Assembly (NCBI RefSeq): GCF_900169785.1 | Contig: NZ_FWER01000007.1 | Location: 62,001 to 126,000 of the forward strand | Reading direction: 5' to 3' | From: Rhizobium sullae | Lineage (GTDB): Bacteria > Pseudomonadota > Alphaproteobacteria > Rhizobiales > Rhizobiaceae | Length of the DNA stretch: 64,000 nucleotides | Part shown: in pieces, positions 62,533-64,000 of the stretch | How the letters are laid out: each line of letters begins with the position of its first letter | How positions within the stretch are numbered: position 1 is the first letter of the stretch | Made by a program: the position numbers and the translations under genes | Notes under the pieces: generated by a model | Told to the model about the DNA's origin: nothing | The model's database searches: none | The model's input: the letters and a program-made list of their open reading frames with translations, nothing else

Positions 62533-63348
62533 TCACTGCGCCCGCTTCGGGTTGGGCCAGTTGTGTGTCTCGTCGGTCGCGTCGCGGCACCAGCGGTAAA
62601 ACGCGTCATAGAGCGTCAGGCCGGCGTCGAGTTGCTGTAAGTCGTCGGTGAACATGCGCGAAAGCCCGAGCGAAGCGGCGAGCAGACCGGCGGCTTCCGG
62701 CGCGAGATCGGGCCTGGCAGTATCGGCGCCGCGAATAATGGTGGCGAGATGCAGCAGTGGTTCGGATATAAGATTGAATTCCTCGATCATCACGTCGAAG
62801 GTGCAGCGTTCGCCGCGGTGGCTCCAGAAGACGTCCTCTATATCGAACGGCGTCGCGCCAAAACGATCAGCAACTGCTGGCACCTCCGATGCCGGAACGA
62901 ACAGGAAGACGGCATTGGGATCGACAAAACGCCTGATCAGCCAGGGGCAGGCGATCCGGTCGATCTTCGGGCGTGCCCGCGTCACCCATACGGTCCGGCC
63001 ATGCGGGTCGCGCGCCGGCATCTTGCCCTCCGGTACGACTTGGCCACCGGCCCGCAGCCACGCCTCGAATCCTCCTTCGAGAACCTCTGCTTCCGTTCCG
63101 GCATGCCGGAGATACGCGGCTACACCGTGACTCAGCTTTTGACCCCTCTGGCATACGATGATCGCCGGACCGGCAACTTCGCGGCTCCACGCGTCGACAT
63201 TGGTATGACTACGCCGGACCGAGGCTGGGACGAGCCTAGGGTCGGCGGCAAAGTCTTCGGCTGTGCGGACGTCGACAATGACGGGCGCATTCGGCGTTCC
63301 GATGATACGGTTGAGCTTGTCGGATGAAATTTCCAGAAATGACGGCAT
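62533..63348 (-). CDS. chrB: Rhodanese-ChrB fusion, chromate resistance protein
   Basis: A 271-residue protein with an N-terminal rhodanese domain (VIVDVRTAEDFAADPR; catalytic Cys66 in AIIVCQRGQKLSHG) and a C-terminal ChrB domain from about residue 118 (VWVTRARPKIDRIACPWLIR; DIEDVFWSHRGERCTFDVMI). Classical ChrB has a different N-terminal half and acts as a chromate-sensing regulator; in this version the N-terminus is replaced by rhodanese, so DNA binding is not expected and an enzymatic or sensing role is more likely (inference). ATG 63348 has GGAGGA ahead. Coupled to chrA. Confidence 0.9.
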   Translation of the reverse strand: MPSFLEISSDKLNRIIGTPNAPVIVDVRTAEDFAADPRLVPASVRRSHTNVDAWSREVAGPAIIVCQRGQKLSHGVAAYLRHAGTEAEVLEGGFEAWLRAGGQVVPEGKMPARDPHGRTVWVTRARPKIDRIACPWLIRRFVDPNAVFLFVPASEVPAVADRFGATPFDIEDVFWSHRGERCTFDVMIEEFNLISEPLLHLATIIRGADTARPDLAPEAAGLLAASLGLSRMFTDDLQQLDAGLTLYDAFYRWCRDATDETHNWPNPKRAQ

Positions 63349-63490
63349 GACGCGTCCTCCGTTTTGCGGCTTATCGGACGCGATACTTCAGCTGTCGCCT
63401 CGTGGGGTGATCGCAACCCCAGAGCCAATCATGTGCAGCAGGCCCGCGGGAAGTCAAGCCCTGTTGGGTTTGCCTCGCGACGGCGTCCTT

Positions 63491-64000
63491 TTAACTGACA
63501 GCCATCGCGGCTTTAACGCCGTCTACGACGAACTGCGCGGCAAGCGCCGCCAGGATTACGCCGAGCAGGCGCGTGAGGATCGCCCGGCCGGTGACCCCGA
63601 GGAGGCGGTCGAGACGATCGGCGATCAGCAGCGCCACAAGCATCAGAAGAAGATTGCCTGCAATGACGATGAGAAGCTGCGCCCGTTCGACTGAGGTCGG
63701 CAGCGAGCCCGCAAGCAGGATCGTCGCCGAGATCGCGCCCGGGCCGGCAATCAGCGGAAGGGCGAGCGGAAAGACCGCGATATTCTGGATGTGATCCTTG
63801 GTAATCGCCACTTCGCTGGTCTTTTCCTTGCGGTCCTGCCGCTTCTCGAACACCATTTCGAAGGCGATCCAGAAGAGCAGCAGTCCGCCGGCGATGCGGA
63901 AGGCGCCGATGGAAATGCCAAGAACCCCAAGCACACTTGCGCCGAACAGTGCAAAGACGGCGAGAATGATGAAAGCGATGACGGAGCCGCGCAGCGCCAC
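63491..64000 (-). CDS. MarC-family membrane protein (N-terminus outside window)
   Basis: The right edge cuts this minus-strand gene; 169 codons remain of about 205-210 in the family. It has about five hydrophobic segments, with FRIAGGLLLFWIAFEMVF, the charged loop EKRQDRKEKTS, and the family signature FPLALPLIAGPGAISATILL. Members of the MarC/YchE family were once thought to mediate multidrug resistance, which has been withdrawn; the function is unknown. It lies 142 bases downstream... in transcription order it precedes chrB, with a separate gap of 142 bases and no clear terminator, so cotranscription is possible but unproven. Confidence 0.88.
   Translation of the reverse strand: MALRGSVIAFIILAVFALFGASVLGVLGISIGAFRIAGGLLLFWIAFEMVFEKRQDRKEKTSEVAITKDHIQNIAVFPLALPLIAGPGAISATILLAGSLPTSVERAQLLIVIAGNLLLMLVALLIADRLDRLLGVTGRAILTRLLGVILAALAAQFVVDGVKAAMAVS

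Overview
The window looks like an ordinary, GC-rich stretch of chromosome from an alphaproteobacterium of the Rhizobiaceae, most likely the genus Rhizobium (R. etli / R. leguminosarum relatives). The evidence is the rhizobial gene order dusB-ntrB-ntrC-ntrY-ntrX-(D-amino-acid aminotransferase)-hfq-hflX, a phosphatidylcholine synthase (pcs), a glnB-glnA pair behind a sigma-54 promoter, an IalB-family protein and an alphaproteobacterial direct-repeat LexA box. No species assignment is possible without a database search.

Layout. 1-10.4 kb: end of dusB, the two nitrogen two-component pairs NtrBC and NtrYX, a D-amino-acid aminotransferase, hfq and hflX, then mazG facing back. 10.4-17.2 kb: a nucleoside-deaminase-like gene, the siroheme and sulfite reduction cluster (cysG, DUF2849, cysI, DUF934), a UbiH-type monooxygenase and ccdA on the opposite strand. 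17.36-18.48 kb: tRNA-Lys(TTT) followed about 1 kb later by a copy of its 3' end (29 of 30 bases), which brackets a small insertion with two hypothetical genes. 18.5-20 kb: small accessory genes, including a second member of the small-protein family found inside the insertion. 20-23.3 kb: a MacAB-type exporter. 23.4-25 kb: a DapA-family lyase/aldolase divergent from a GntR regulator, with two identical palindromes between them. 25-28 kb: fpr, pcs and a quinone oxidoreductase. 28-32.7 kb: a BMP-family (nucleoside/purine-type) ABC importer. 32.8-38.1 kb: a YtfQRT/YjfF galactofuranose-type ABC importer with a FadR-type regulator at its end.

38.2-41.5 kb: glmU and glmS (UDP-GlcNAc synthesis). 41.6-48.3 kb: a DUF502 membrane protein that overlaps recG tail to tail, then sdhE and mfd. 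48.3-52.3 kb: a FrnE-like DsbA protein, a YejA-like binding protein with no transporter genes beside it, ialB and hspQ. 52.4-56 kb: glnA, glnB and the NAD(P)HX repair enzyme. 56-61 kb: a DUF72 protein, a GNAT acetyltransferase, uvrA and divergent ssb sharing a LexA box. 61-64 kb: chrA, a rhodanese-ChrB fusion, and the start-less part of a MarC-family gene.

How the parts connect. NtrB/NtrC at the left are the expected controllers of the sigma-54 promoter of glnB-glnA at 54.3 kb, and PII (GlnB) in turn controls NtrB. Three repair functions (Mfd, UvrA, RecG) plus SSB lie within 18 kb, with a recognisable SOS site between uvrA and ssb. Most of the window is core genome. The least explained part is 17.4-19.6 kb (tRNA-flanked insertion, duplicated small protein family, and a hairpin covering a ribosome binding site). 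I did not find a clearly new multi-gene system.
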